Position numbers and translations under genes: made by a program. The notes beneath the pieces were generated by a model that saw only the letters and a list, made by a program, of their open reading frames with translations, was not told where the DNA came from and ran no database searches. From Alphaproteobacteria bacterium (GTDB lineage Bacteria; Pseudomonadota; Alphaproteobacteria; Micavibrionales; CSBR16-224), in assembly GCA_006226225.1 (NCBI GenBank), contig SBHI01000170.1, positions 1 through 28,385 on the forward strand: a DNA stretch of 28,385 nucleotides. Direction: 5' to 3'. Shown piece after piece: positions 16,107 through 23,575 of this stretch; position 1 is the first letter of the stretch, and each line of letters opens with the position of its first letter.

Positions 16107-16520
16107 TCACATTGATGCCTTTAAGAAATCCGCCGTATAAAAACAGCACAGAAACAGTAACGGCAGCCAGAACAAATCCACCATCCAGCCAAAACGCCGC
16201 ATTTCACCGACCAAATTCTTTGCTGCGATTTTTTTGCGCTTGATCCGGCGCAGCATCCGCCCGAAGAACATTTTGCGGGTCAGGTAGTTCAGCACACCAA
16301 AAACCTCGACAAACATCAAAAGGCCGCAGGCGGTAAAGGTTAGTCCGGCGCTGCTGAGAAAAACCAAATCATCATAATACCAGAACAGCCCGATGGTCAT
16401 CGCAAGCCAGCTCCAGCTTGTATCCGATAAGGCCAGCATCAGATTGATCTGCCTTAAACTATGCAGAAGGATTTCTTCATCCGATGTCCGTTTAACACGG
16501 CGGTTTCCCTTTTTCGACAT
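16107..16520 (-). CDS. Unrecognised three-helix membrane protein, SAGLTF paralog A
   Basis: The protein has 137 residues with hydrophobic segments at about 38-55, 60-80 and 113-132. A basic loop between the second and third carries the motif EVFGVLNYLTRKMFF. It is paralogous to the gene just upstream (16531-17085): SAGLTF, E(V/I)FGVLNY(L/M)TR and a closing YTAD/YTLE segment line up. It lacks that paralog's N-terminal extension of about 60 residues. I set the start at the ATG at 16520 (MSKKGNRRVKR), 10 bp after the upstream stop. A TTG further upstream is possible but would overlap. It is the last gene of the YgjP-led unit. Function unknown. Confidence 0.78.
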   Translation of the reverse strand: MSKKGNRRVKRTSDEEILLHSLRQINLMLALSDTSWSWLAMTIGLFWYYDDLVFLSSAGLTFTACGLLMFVEVFGVLNYLTRKMFFGRMLRRIKRKKIAAKNLVGEMRRFGWMVDLFWLPLLFLCCFYTADFLKASM

Positions 16521-16530
16521 CAGGCCGCTA

Positions 16531-17085
16531 TCAGAACATCGCAGAGGCAACATTCTTTGTTACCTCCAGCGTGTAAAAAGACATAATGAAATGCACGATG
16601 AACCAGAAGACATTACTGCCCCAGCGCACTTGCAGCAGCGTTTTTTTCGGAATTTTATAATCGCGCCCGCGCCGCACGGCTTTATCGACCATTCTTTTGA
16701 AAATCGCCTCGCGCGTCATATAGTTCAAGACACCGAAAATCTCGATAAAAAAGGTCAGACCAGCGGAGACGTAAATAATGCCGACCCCGGAAAACAGCGA
16801 GATCTCTTTATCCCACGCCATTTGAAAAATCGTAATAATCAGCCAGACAACCGCCATGTCCAGCATTGCCCATAGCAAACGTCCCTCCGTCAAAGTGCTG
16901 AGATAAATCTCGGCCTTTGCCGTGCGTTTCAGTGCGCGGATTTTCGCATTTTCTTCTACAGGTTCCGGTGCAGGTGCATGTTGTGAAGGTGTCGCCGTTC
17001 CGGCATGTTGCACCGGCTGCCGTTCCCGTCCGGCACTTTCTTCCGCGCCACCCGGATTTTGTCCGTTTTGAAAATCGTCGCTCAT
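16531..17085 (-). CDS. Unrecognised three-helix membrane protein, SAGLTF paralog B
   Basis: The protein has 184 residues. The N-terminal 45 or so are hydrophilic, Gln/Pro/Gly-rich and probably disordered. Then comes a charged helix (ENAKIRALKRTAKAEIYL), hydrophobic segments at about 70-90, 97-117 and 155-175, and the shared core SAGLTFFIEIFGVLNYMTRE followed by a strongly basic loop. The ATG overlaps the stop of the upstream YgjP-like metalloprotease gene (ATGA, 17082-17085), so translational coupling is likely and a functional link with that protease can be suspected. No Cys or His metal site is apparent. Family not recognised. Confidence 0.8.
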   Translation of the reverse strand: MSDDFQNGQNPGGAEESAGRERQPVQHAGTATPSQHAPAPEPVEENAKIRALKRTAKAEIYLSTLTEGRLLWAMLDMAVVWLIITIFQMAWDKEISLFSGVGIIYVSAGLTFFIEIFGVLNYMTREAIFKRMVDKAVRRGRDYKIPKKTLLQVRWGSNVFWFIVHFIMSFYTLEVTKNVASAMF

Positions 17086-17870
17086 ATCGTTCCCCCGTGA
17101 TACGAAAAAAGTTTCGCACCCTCTACTTTAAACCATTTTCGGGATTTTGAAACATTTGTCTGGGTCAGGCTTTGACAGAGTGTCCAGAAATCGCGGCTGT
17201 GATCCATATGGCGGAGATGCGCGACTTCATGGGCAACAACGTAGTCCAGCATTTCCTCCGGTGCCATCACCAGCCGCCAGGAAAAAGACAGCACGCCTTG
17301 CGAGGAGCAGCTGCCCCAGCGACTGTGCGGATCGCCGATCCGGATGCGGGAGATTTTACGCCCGATGCTTTCGGCCTTTTCCCGCGCGCGCCACGAAATT
17401 TCCTCCCGCGCCTGCGCCGTCAGATAATCGCGGACGCGGCGGGGAATATGTTCGGGTGCTCCCGCCATATAAAGAACACCGTCACGCCGTTCTGCCGCGC
17501 CGCGCAATTTTCCGGTGGCGGAAATCAGATGCTGTTCTCCCAAAAAAGGAAAACTCTCGCCGTCTTGCAGCATGACCGCTGCCGCGCTGAGCTGGCGGAT
17601 CTGCGAGAGTATCCATCTTTGCTGGTCATTGACAAATTCCTGCGCCTGCCGCCATGTCGCCGCTGCCGGAAAGGTCAGCACCACTCGCCGCGCCTTGACA
17701 TCGGCGCGCAGAGACAGCCGCCGCGCCCGTGTGCTGTGTTTCACCGCCAATGCCTGTTCCGCATCAAATCCCGCCGCCGCAAGAGAGCTGGCAAGCGTCT
17801 GCGGCAACCAGTCCAGAACCGGTTTGCTTTCAGGAAGAGATTGGGGAGCGCGTTTTTTTAAAAATAACAC
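17082..17870 (-). CDS. YgjP/SprT-like zinc metallopeptidase family protein (DUF45)
   Basis: The protein has 262 residues. The DUF45 (YgjP-like) landmarks are clear: the N-terminal STRARRLSLRADVKARRVVL strand region, IGDPHSRWGSCSSQGVLSFSW, and the zinc-protease helix VVAHEVAHLRHMDHSRDFW. In that helix His214, Glu215 and His218 form HExxH, and a further His at 224 is the likely third ligand. There is no signal peptide, so it should be cytoplasmic. The substrate is unknown for the family. The start is a GTG at 17870, because an in-frame stop lies four codons upstream. No clear SD is seen, so the exact start is uncertain. It leads an operon with the two SAGLTF membrane proteins, overlapping the first by 4 bp. 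Confidence 0.88.
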   Translation of the reverse strand: MLFLKKRAPQSLPESKPVLDWLPQTLASSLAAAGFDAEQALAVKHSTRARRLSLRADVKARRVVLTFPAAATWRQAQEFVNDQQRWILSQIRQLSAAAVMLQDGESFPFLGEQHLISATGKLRGAAERRDGVLYMAGAPEHIPRRVRDYLTAQAREEISWRAREKAESIGRKISRIRIGDPHSRWGSCSSQGVLSFSWRLVMAPEEMLDYVVAHEVAHLRHMDHSRDFWTLCQSLTQTNVSKSRKWFKVEGAKLFSYHGGTI

Positions 17871-17931
17871 GGGGGCGTTTAACCATTCATCAGTTGGCGT
17901 AAATCATCATCGGTAATATGCTTTTCTGTTC

Positions 17932-17961
17932 ATACTAGCACATTATCGCGCCGCGTCACAA
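17932..17961 (-). promoter_or_regulatory. Candidate promoter of the YgjP-led unit
   Basis: On the minus strand, TTGTGA (17961-17956), an 18-bp spacer and TAGTAT (17937-17932). The -35 overlaps the trm112 stop codon. A weak match. Confidence 0.3.
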
Positions 17962-18138
17962 TCGCCGCGCTTCATCCGGCAGCATCACCGGAACGCCGTC
18001 CACGATCGGAAAAGCCAGCCCTGCGGATTTGCTGATCAGCTCCTGTTTTTCCGCGTCATATTCCAGCGGCATTTTGGTAACGGGGCAGACCAGAAGTTCC
18101 AGCAATTTTCCGTCGGGCTTTACCGTTTTTCCGGTCAT
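17956..18138 (-). CDS. Trm112 family protein (UPF0434/YcaR-like)
   Basis: The protein has 60 residues. The Trm112 fold is recognisable from LLELLVCPVTKMPLEYD, ELISKSAGLAFPIVDGVPVMLPDEAR, a typical length and ending. Eukaryotic and archaeal Trm112 activates tRNA and protein methyltransferases; in bacteria similar holding roles are proposed. Only one Cys remains of the usual zinc-binding set. The start at 18138 follows an excellent SD (AAGGAGG). The frame continues upstream to 18414 inside cnoX, but that is antisense-free overlap with no merit. It is separated from cnoX by only 13 bp, so it is the last gene of the proXp-ala - cnoX - trm112 unit. Confidence 0.88.
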   Translation of the reverse strand: MTGKTVKPDGKLLELLVCPVTKMPLEYDAEKQELISKSAGLAFPIVDGVPVMLPDEARRL

Positions 18139-18151
18139 ACCGTCCTCCTTT

Positions 18152-19093
18152 TTAAGAAAACAGCAATGACGACAGCTTGCGCCGCCCGTCCATTGTGACC
18201 TCGTGGTCATTGCCCAGCGCCTCGAAAATACGCAGCAGCTGTTTCCGTGCCTTGCCATCTTCCCATGTTTTGTCTTTGCGGATGCTTTCCAGCAAGGCAT
18301 CAACGCAATCCGCGTAACGTCCTTCTTTAAAATAGGCCATCGCCAGATCAAAAAACGCTTCATGGCTTGACGGCTTGCCCAACGCATCACTGCTTTTCGC
18401 AGGCGCTTCGTCAATCAATGTGATGAAATCCTCGACCGCTTTCACCGGCGGCGGCATTTTTGTCAGCTCTTCCTGAAAACCGCTGAGAATCCGTTTGGCT
18501 TCATCCAGCTCGCCTGCCGCAATATGGGTGCGCAGCAGACCTGCCACCGCATGATCGTTTTCCGGATCGGCTTGCAGGATACGGACGTAAAGCGCCTGCG
18601 CCCCCTGCCAATCACCCGTTGACAATATTTCCGCCGCTTTATCAAGAAAGCTTTGGATATGTTCGGCGGAAACGGCCGCCTGTTTCTGCGGCACCTGTTC
18701 GCCGCTCAGTTTTACCAGCCGGGCAACCAGTGCCTTGACCTCGCTTTCCGGTTTCGCCCCCATGAAACCGTCCACCGGCTGCCCCTGAAAAAAGGCCAGC
18801 ACCGTCGGTACGGACTGCACCTGCATCGCCTGCGCCAAAGCCTGATTGTCATCAATATTGACCTTTGCCAGAATGACCGTACCGCCCGCAGCGGCAACCG
18901 CCTTTTCCAGCACGGGCATCAGCTGTTTGCACGGGCCGCACCACGGTGCCCAAAAGTCAACGATGACCGGTTTTTTTAAGGAGGCCTCCAGCACGTTTTT
19001 TTCAAAATCCATCGTGTCGACATCAATAATCGCGCCTTCGGCAGCGGACTGGTCGCCTGTCGTCATCGGGAACAAATGCACATTATCATCCAT
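18152..19093 (-). CDS. Thioredoxin-TPR chaperedoxin (CnoX/YbbN family)
   Basis: The protein has 313 residues. The N-terminal thioredoxin domain (about 22-130) carries VIVDFWAPWCGPCKQL with the redox pair Cys52/Cys55 and the cis-Pro loop SVPTVLAFF. The C-terminal half is a tetratricopeptide-like helical array (LDKAAEILSTGDWQGAQALY and ALYVRILQADPENDHAVAGL repeats, ending ALGNDHEVTMDGRRKLSSLLFS). That layout is diagnostic for CnoX/YbbN, which protects clients from oxidation and hands them to GroEL/ES. E. coli YbbN has lost one active-site Cys. This one keeps a full CGPC, as other alphaproteobacterial members do, so it should be an active thiol oxidoreductase. It lies 17 bp after the ProXp-ala gene. 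Confidence 0.93.
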   Translation of the reverse strand: MDDNVHLFPMTTGDQSAAEGAIIDVDTMDFEKNVLEASLKKPVIVDFWAPWCGPCKQLMPVLEKAVAAAGGTVILAKVNIDDNQALAQAMQVQSVPTVLAFFQGQPVDGFMGAKPESEVKALVARLVKLSGEQVPQKQAAVSAEHIQSFLDKAAEILSTGDWQGAQALYVRILQADPENDHAVAGLLRTHIAAGELDEAKRILSGFQEELTKMPPPVKAVEDFITLIDEAPAKSSDALGKPSSHEAFFDLAMAYFKEGRYADCVDALLESIRKDKTWEDGKARKQLLRIFEALGNDHEVTMDGRRKLSSLLFS

Positions 19094-19110
19094 CGTGATA
19101 GCCTTCCGTC

Positions 19111-19626
19111 TTATCCTTTGAGAAAATCTACAATAACAGTTTTATGGCCGCAGGAGTCAATGAATTTCAGCAGATCCTGCGGTGTGATTTCCGTGGTTTT
19201 GTCATTGCTGAGCGGGTGGAAATTCAGTATCTCGAAATCATCCAACAGCTTTTTATCCAGCACCGGAATAACGCGGCAATCGGTATCATTCATCAATGAA
19301 AACGGCGTGACCGATCCCGGCGTGACGCCCAGAACCTCCAGCATCAGTTCCGGCCTGCCGAATGAAAGCCGCCCGGAAGGCAGACGTTTCTGCAGCCAGT
19401 TCATATCCACCTTCGTACCGTGTTCCGCCACCACTAGCCAAAGCTGGCCTTTCTTGTCTTTCAAAAACAGGTTCTTTGTCTGCCCGCCGCGGAAATGATG
19501 GCGGATATCCGCACCATCTTCGACCGTGAACAGCGGTGCATGTTCCACCGTTTTTGCCGCAATACCCAGCATATCCAGTTTTTGTTTCAGAGGTTCCGGC
19601 GTTTCAACCGGTTTGACAGCACTCAT
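19111..19626 (-). CDS. Prolyl-tRNA editing deacylase, ProXp-ala/PrdX type (YbaK domain)
   Basis: The protein has 171 residues. The YbaK/aaRS-associated editing domain is seen in GGQTKNLFLKDKKGQLWLVV, VTPGSVTPFSLMNDTDCRV, LDDFEILNFHPLSNDKTTEI and the ending DLLKFIDSCGH. Free-standing ProXp-ala hydrolyses Ala mischarged on tRNA-Pro. The motif set fits that branch better than ProXp-cys/YbaK. The ATG at 19626 has a good purine-rich SD (GGAAGGA) and a promoter with TTGGCA and TATACT boxes 40-70 bp upstream. It is the first gene of a three-gene unit with cnoX and trm112. Confidence 0.9.
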   Translation of the reverse strand: MSAVKPVETPEPLKQKLDMLGIAAKTVEHAPLFTVEDGADIRHHFRGGQTKNLFLKDKKGQLWLVVAEHGTKVDMNWLQKRLPSGRLSFGRPELMLEVLGVTPGSVTPFSLMNDTDCRVIPVLDKKLLDDFEILNFHPLSNDKTTEITPQDLLKFIDSCGHKTVIVDFLKG

Positions 19627-19654
19627 TCCGCCCGTCCTTCCCTTTCATGTTTTT

Positions 19655-19667
19655 CCTGCATTGCAGG
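19655..19667. promoter_or_regulatory. Perfect dyad at the predicted start of the proXp-ala operon
   Basis: CCTGCA-T-TGCAGG (6-1-6) is centred on the predicted transcription start (about 19662). It is a candidate operator, or a 5'-end hairpin of the mRNA. Confidence 0.4.
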
Positions 19668-19668
19668 C

Positions 19669-19697
19669 AGTATAAAGCCGCACAGCCTCTATGCCAA
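19669..19697 (-). promoter_or_regulatory. Sigma70-type promoter of the proXp-ala - cnoX - trm112 unit
   Basis: On the minus strand, TTGGCA (19697-19692), an exact 17-bp spacer and TATACT (19674-19669). It begins just downstream of the flagellar operon terminator. Confidence 0.65.
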
Positions 19698-19703
19698 GAG
19701 CAA

Positions 19704-19726
19704 GAAAAAAAGCGGCCGGTTGCCGC
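19704..19726 (-). terminator. Rho-independent terminator of the flagellar operon
   Basis: On the minus strand, GCGGC-AACCG-GCCGC is followed by eight T's (19711-19704). It lies about 158 bp past the flgH stop and directly ahead of the next promoter. Confidence 0.7.
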
Positions 19727-19752
19727 AAAAGCGAGAACCGACCGTATAAGTT

Positions 19753-19774
19753 TTGGGGATAATGTTTTCCCCAA
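19753..19774. repeat. Inverted repeat between flgH and the terminator
   Basis: TTGGGGA and TCCCCAA are separated by 8 nt. It is possibly an accessory hairpin protecting the flgH mRNA end; the T-tract is too short for a terminator by itself. Confidence 0.35.
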
Positions 19775-19834
19775 GAGAGATGAGAGGTGAGTAGTAAACT
19801 TAAAAATTCATAATGTAGGTCTTCAAAGGAGGGA

Positions 19835-19868
19835 GGAGCTTCTGCTCCGAGAGAACCGGATTCTCCGG
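19835..19868. repeat. Cluster of short hairpins after flgH
   Basis: GGAGC-TTCT-GCTCC (19835-19848) is followed by two mutually exclusive stems, GAGAA/TTCTC (19851-19865) and CCGGA/TCCGG (19856-19868). There is no T-run. This is probably a structured 3' UTR. Confidence 0.3.
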
Positions 19869-19883
19869 CAGGGTTACCAGGTT

Positions 19884-20651
19884 TTAGAACGGGAACAGAA
19901 TGTCGAACACCTGCTGGCCATAGCGAGGCTGCTGAACATCCGTGATTTGTCCCCGGCCGCCGTAGGAAATACGTGCCTCGGCGATTTGATCGTAGCTGAT
20001 GGAATTTTGCGTCGAGATGTCTTCGGGGCGGATTACGCCCGCAATTTTCAGCTCGCGCACTTCAAAATTAACGCGTGTTTCCTGACGGCCATAGATCACG
20101 AAATTACCGTTCGGCAGAACCTCGGTGATCATTGCTGCCATCTTGGTCTGGATTTCTTCATCACGTTCGATGGTGCCTTGTCCCGTTGAGTTACTGTCGC
20201 TGGTTGCGCCGATCGCCGCAGCAGGATCAAAGGCTTCAGGCAGAATTTTATCCGTTAGCTGGGTTTCCAGCCCCAGCACATTCGGCAATCCGACATTCTC
20301 CGCATTATTGCGGGTGCGGCTGGTTGTGTTTTCCAAATTGGCCTTGTCCTTGATATCAATCGTCACCGTCAGAATATCACCCACCGCATTGGCGCGCTGG
20401 TCTTTGAAAAATGCCTGACGTCCTGATGTCCAGAGCGAATTTGCTTTTTTCTCGACCTCCTCCAATTCAGGCATCGGCAGGCTGACCGGACGGTAACCGG
20501 ACATTTCCTTCGGATTTTCAATCGGGCTGAGCGGCGGCTCCTGCCCGACAGCCGCTAATCTGTCGCGCGTACTGCCGCAAGCCGTCAGGCTGAGCGCGAG
20601 CAGGCTGACAACGGCGATTTTTGCAACTCTTCCGTCAAAAATCTTTTTCAT
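19884..20651 (-). CDS. flgH: Flagellar L-ring lipoprotein FlgH
   Basis: The protein has 255 residues. FlgH forms the outer-membrane L-ring around the flagellar rod. A lipoprotein signal ends LSLTAC-GS with the lipidated Cys25. The mature part shows the family blocks SLWTSGRQAFFKDQRANAVG, DILTVTIDIKDKANLENTT, the long polar insert, MITEVLPNGNFVIYGRQE, ELKIAGVIRPEDIS and the C-terminal ARISYGGRGQITDVQQPRYG. I set the start at the ATG at 20651 (MKKIFDG) with an AGGAG SD, not the upstream in-frame start. It is the last gene of the flgF-G-A-H operon. flgI does not follow, because a terminator and an unrelated unit come next. Confidence 0.97.
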   Translation of the reverse strand: MKKIFDGRVAKIAVVSLLALSLTACGSTRDRLAAVGQEPPLSPIENPKEMSGYRPVSLPMPELEEVEKKANSLWTSGRQAFFKDQRANAVGDILTVTIDIKDKANLENTTSRTRNNAENVGLPNVLGLETQLTDKILPEAFDPAAAIGATSDSNSTGQGTIERDEEIQTKMAAMITEVLPNGNFVIYGRQETRVNFEVRELKIAGVIRPEDISTQNSISYDQIAEARISYGGRGQITDVQQPRYGQQVFDILFPF

Positions 20652-20722
20652 GGTTAATCTCCTTCTCAATCTCTCTCTTTATCGTCTTATTTTTTATTGT
20701 TTTATTTCGTCTTCTTTTTTTA

Positions 20723-21688
20723 TTACATCGTTGTTGCGACGCGAACACTTTGTGCGCCCACGACTTCGCCTTCAATGATCCGGCTGGAAGCCGTATTCAC
20801 GACCCGCACGACATCACCTGCCGCGCCATTTTCAAGTGCCTTGCCGCGTGCCGTCAGATGCAGGCCGCCTTGCGTCAGGAACAGGGTCACATATTCGCCT
20901 TTTTTGACAGCAAGCGGTGCGGCGATACTGTCCGGCAGAACCGTTTCCATCGCATCCAGAACGCGGCGCGGTGTCTGGCCGATCAGCTTTTCCGGATCCA
21001 GAATGGCGCTTTCCGCCACATTATCGGCACGCATGCGGATAAATTCGATATCGCCCGCAGCAATCACATCACCGTTCCGCAAGCGGCGGTTCAACACCGG
21101 CACTTCCAGAACACGATGCGCCATGCCTGTGACATTGACGTTTTTGGTCAATTCCGGCGTTGTCAGCGCCAGATTGGCGGCAAAGCGTCCGCCTGCCGGT
21201 GAAACATCCATATTGGTGACACTGATTTCAGGTTCGGCTGTGCCGCTGACATAGATTTCGCCAAAGCGTTTATCCAGCGCGATCTCATAGCTGCTGCCGC
21301 CGACGATGCTGGCCAGTTTTTTCTTCAAAGCTTCGCTGATTTTGGCCGGAGGAACCGGCGCGGCATCACGGCGTATAATCAGGCGCGTATAGCTGCTGTC
21401 CGGCTGCCAGGAAATATGAAAGGCATCGGCAATGCGCTGCAAATCGGATGATGTCAGGATAATCGTTTTCCCCGGTGCAGGCGCCGGTGCCAAGACATGG
21501 CCGGTATTATCCTTCACATCCTGAAACACATCGCCCAGCGTTAACACGTCACCGGAAAGTCTGACTTCATTTTGCGGCGGCAATCTGACCTCCGCCTTGG
21601 CCGTTGCACCGAAAAGCATCACGGCGCAGGAAAAGGCGGCTGCGGTCAGCCACAATTTCTTTTTCACCTTGTTGTTTTGCGTTTGCAT
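20723..21688 (-). CDS. flgA: Flagellar P-ring assembly chaperone FlgA
   Basis: The protein has 321 residues. The signal peptide is residues 1 to about 32 (KKKLWLTAAAFSCAVMLFG, then ATAKA/E). FlgA is a periplasmic chaperone for FlgI P-ring assembly. The C-terminal SAF/FlgA part is evident: VPVLNRRLRNGDVIAAGDIE, LIGQTPRRVLDAMETVLPDS, KKGEYVTLFLTQGGLHLTAR and GKALENGAAGDVVRVVN, then SSRIIEGEVVGAQSVRV. At 321 residues it is longer than enterobacterial FlgA, as alphaproteobacterial FlgA usually is. The ATG at 21688 follows AAGGGAA. It lies between flgG (60 bp upstream) and flgH (71 bp downstream). Confidence 0.95.
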   Translation of the reverse strand: MQTQNNKVKKKLWLTAAAFSCAVMLFGATAKAEVRLPPQNEVRLSGDVLTLGDVFQDVKDNTGHVLAPAPAPGKTIILTSSDLQRIADAFHISWQPDSSYTRLIIRRDAAPVPPAKISEALKKKLASIVGGSSYEIALDKRFGEIYVSGTAEPEISVTNMDVSPAGGRFAANLALTTPELTKNVNVTGMAHRVLEVPVLNRRLRNGDVIAAGDIEFIRMRADNVAESAILDPEKLIGQTPRRVLDAMETVLPDSIAAPLAVKKGEYVTLFLTQGGLHLTARGKALENGAAGDVVRVVNTASSRIIEGEVVGAQSVRVATTM

Positions 21689-21748
21689 CGCGTTTCCCTT
21701 ACATCTCTCTTTTTTACTTTAAGTTTGTTTTTTATTTATCGGGGTTTA

Positions 21749-22537
21749 TTAACGAAGCTGGTTAATCGTGCTCAGCATCTCGTCACCCGCCTGAATGACT
21801 TTCGCATTCATTTCATAGGCACGCTGCGCCTGAATCAGATTGGTAATTTCCTGCACCACATTCACATTCGATGTTTCCAATGCGCCTTGCTGCAACTTAC
21901 CGAAACCTTCGGTATTCGGCGTACCGATGACCGCTGCGCCGGAACCTTCGGTTTCCATGAACAGGTTGTCACCCACCGCTTCCAGACCTGCGGGGTTCTG
22001 GAAGACTGCCAGTTCCAGCTGTCCCAGATTGCTCAACGCGACCTGCCCCTGAATTTTGACCAGCACTTCACCGCTGCTGTTGATTGTGACATCAATCGCA
22101 TCATCCGGTACGCTGATGCTCGGCTCCAGCAGATAACCTTCCGAAGTCACGACCTCACCATTTTCATTAATCTGAAAAGACCCGTCGCGGGTATAAGCCG
22201 TTTCACCCGAGGGCAGCGTAATTTGAAAAAAGCCGGAACCGACAATCGCCAGATCAAATTCATTATCCGTGGTTTGCAGCGCTCCTTGTTCATTGATGCG
22301 ATAGACCGAACCCGTTTTCACACCCAGACCCAGCTGAATACCAGCCGGAACCGTTGTGCCTGCATCCGAAGAGGTCGAGCCGGGACGGATTTTATTCTGA
22401 TACAGCAGATCCTGAAATTCCGCGCGCTGGCGTTTATAGCCCGTTGTCGTCATATTGGCGATGTTGTTGGAAATCACGTCAACATTCAGCTGCTGTGCCA
22501 ACATTCCCGTTGCGCCGGTGCTTAATGTAATGGACAT
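21749..22537 (-). CDS. flgG: Flagellar distal rod protein FlgG
   Basis: The protein has 262 residues, the standard FlgG length. The N-terminal rod signature is LSTGATGMLAQQLNVDVISN followed by NIANMTTTGYKRQRAEFQDL. The core contains GSGFFQITLPSGETAYTRDG, and the C-terminal heptad segment is ALETSNVNVVQEITNLIQAQ with RAYEMNAKVIQ. FlgG builds the distal rod of the flagellum. The ATG at 22537 has an AAAGGAG SD. flgF precedes it by 41 bp and flgA follows by 60 bp. Confidence 0.98.
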   Translation of the reverse strand: MSITLSTGATGMLAQQLNVDVISNNIANMTTTGYKRQRAEFQDLLYQNKIRPGSTSSDAGTTVPAGIQLGLGVKTGSVYRINEQGALQTTDNEFDLAIVGSGFFQITLPSGETAYTRDGSFQINENGEVVTSEGYLLEPSISVPDDAIDVTINSSGEVLVKIQGQVALSNLGQLELAVFQNPAGLEAVGDNLFMETEGSGAAVIGTPNTEGFGKLQQGALETSNVNVVQEITNLIQAQRAYEMNAKVIQAGDEMLSTINQLR

Positions 22538-22578
22538 GTCTACTCTCCTTTATCGGAAGCTCTTATTTATTTTTTCTT

Positions 22579-23319
22579 TTAATTCACATTCTGCGTCAGA
22601 CGGCTGATAACATTGCGCTGCCGCTCATGGTCTGTCTGCAGTAAACGCTGCGTTTGCTGATAGTTCCGTACAATCTCGATCATCTTGTTCATTTCCAAAA
22701 TCGGCTGCACATTCGAGCCTTCCAGCATGAATTGCAGCACATTGGTATTTTCCGCAGGGATGGCGACCTCGCCATTTGCGTCATAAAGACCGCCGCCGTT
22801 TTCCAGCATTTTCTGTTCGTCATTAAAGCGCATCACGCCGATACGTCCCAGAATGCCGCTTTCCGCTGTGGAAATCGTGCCGTCATTGGCAATCATAATC
22901 TGGGTATCGCCTTGCGGGATGGTGATGGCCTGTCCGCCATCGGACAAAACAGCGTTACCGCTTTGCGTGACGATCTGCCCTTCACGGTCAAGCGAGAAGT
23001 TTCCTGCGCGGGCATAGCGCGTGCCGTTCTCTGTTTCAATGGCGAAAAAGCCGCTGCCTTCCAGCGCCAGATCCAGAGGATTACCTGTTTGCTGGAGCGG
23101 CCCCTGTTCCACACGACGGAACGTGCCGTGATCCAGCACCATCGCCAGTTTGCCGTTATTTTCGATTTCACCCTGCGCTTTTGTCAGCTCTTCATTGAAT
23201 AAAACGCCTTGCGCTTTGTATCCGGCAGTCGACATATTGGCGACGTTATTCGCCGTGATCTGCATCTGGCGGTTTAATACCGTCTGAAGCGACAATGCAA
23301 CATATGCAATGTTTTCCAT
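22579..23319 (-). CDS. flgF: Flagellar proximal rod protein FlgF
   Basis: The protein has 246 residues. It starts MENIAYVALSLQTVLNRQMQ with the rod-family NNVANMSTAGYKAQGV motif, a central ALEGSGFFAIETENGTRYAR block, and a C-terminal segment QFMLEGSNVQPILEMNKMIE ending in a coiled QQTQRLLQTDHERQRN-type helix. FlgF is a proximal rod subunit. The ATG at 23319 has an AAGGTGAG SD. It is the first gene of the operon, with a sigma-54-type promoter 83-98 bp upstream, as described for the Caulobacter flgF operon, which has the same gene order (known from that family). Confidence 0.96.
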   Translation of the reverse strand: MENIAYVALSLQTVLNRQMQITANNVANMSTAGYKAQGVLFNEELTKAQGEIENNGKLAMVLDHGTFRRVEQGPLQQTGNPLDLALEGSGFFAIETENGTRYARAGNFSLDREGQIVTQSGNAVLSDGGQAITIPQGDTQIMIANDGTISTAESGILGRIGVMRFNDEQKMLENGGGLYDANGEVAIPAENTNVLQFMLEGSNVQPILEMNKMIEIVRNYQQTQRLLQTDHERQRNVISRLTQNVN

Positions 23320-23401
23320 GGGCTTCTCACCTTATCTAACTCAAATCGTCTCTTTATTCTTTTATGGCGGTATTTTTTTGTGCCGCCTTGCCCTTTTACA
23401 A

Positions 23402-23417
23402 TGCAGTTTTCGTGCCA
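23402..23417 (-). promoter_or_regulatory. Sigma-54 promoter of the flgF operon
   Basis: On the minus strand, TGGCAC-N5-CTGCA (23417-23402) matches the -24/-12 consensus TGGCAC-N5-TTGCW with one mismatch. The GG and GC doublets are at the required spacing. The predicted start near 23391 gives a leader of about 72 nt. Confidence 0.75.
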
Positions 23418-23507
23418 GTTTTTATATTTCATTTATAATCAGCAAGTTACACGCATCCGCACCAGCGAGCAGCCTTGTCATTTTCTGCCCCGCACCATAG
23501 GAAAATG

Positions 23508-23531
23508 CCGCTGGCGGGGAAAATTTTTCCC
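23508..23531. promoter_or_regulatory. Two abutting dyads upstream of the sigma-54 promoter
   Basis: CCGC-TG-GCGG (23508-23517) and GGGAAAA-T-TTTTCCC (23517-23531) lie about 117-140 bp upstream of the predicted flgF start. This is the usual distance for an enhancer site of an NtrC-type activator such as FlbD. They are also 45-68 bp before the small membrane ORF. Confidence 0.4.
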
Positions 23532-23575
23532 TTTTGCGGTTGTTTTTGGCAAAATTTTGGGATAATCAACAACAG

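Noticed and set aside
18139..18414. A 92-residue N-terminal extension of the Trm112 protein
   Set aside because: It lies inside cnoX in another frame, and the AAGGAGG SD sits just before 18138.
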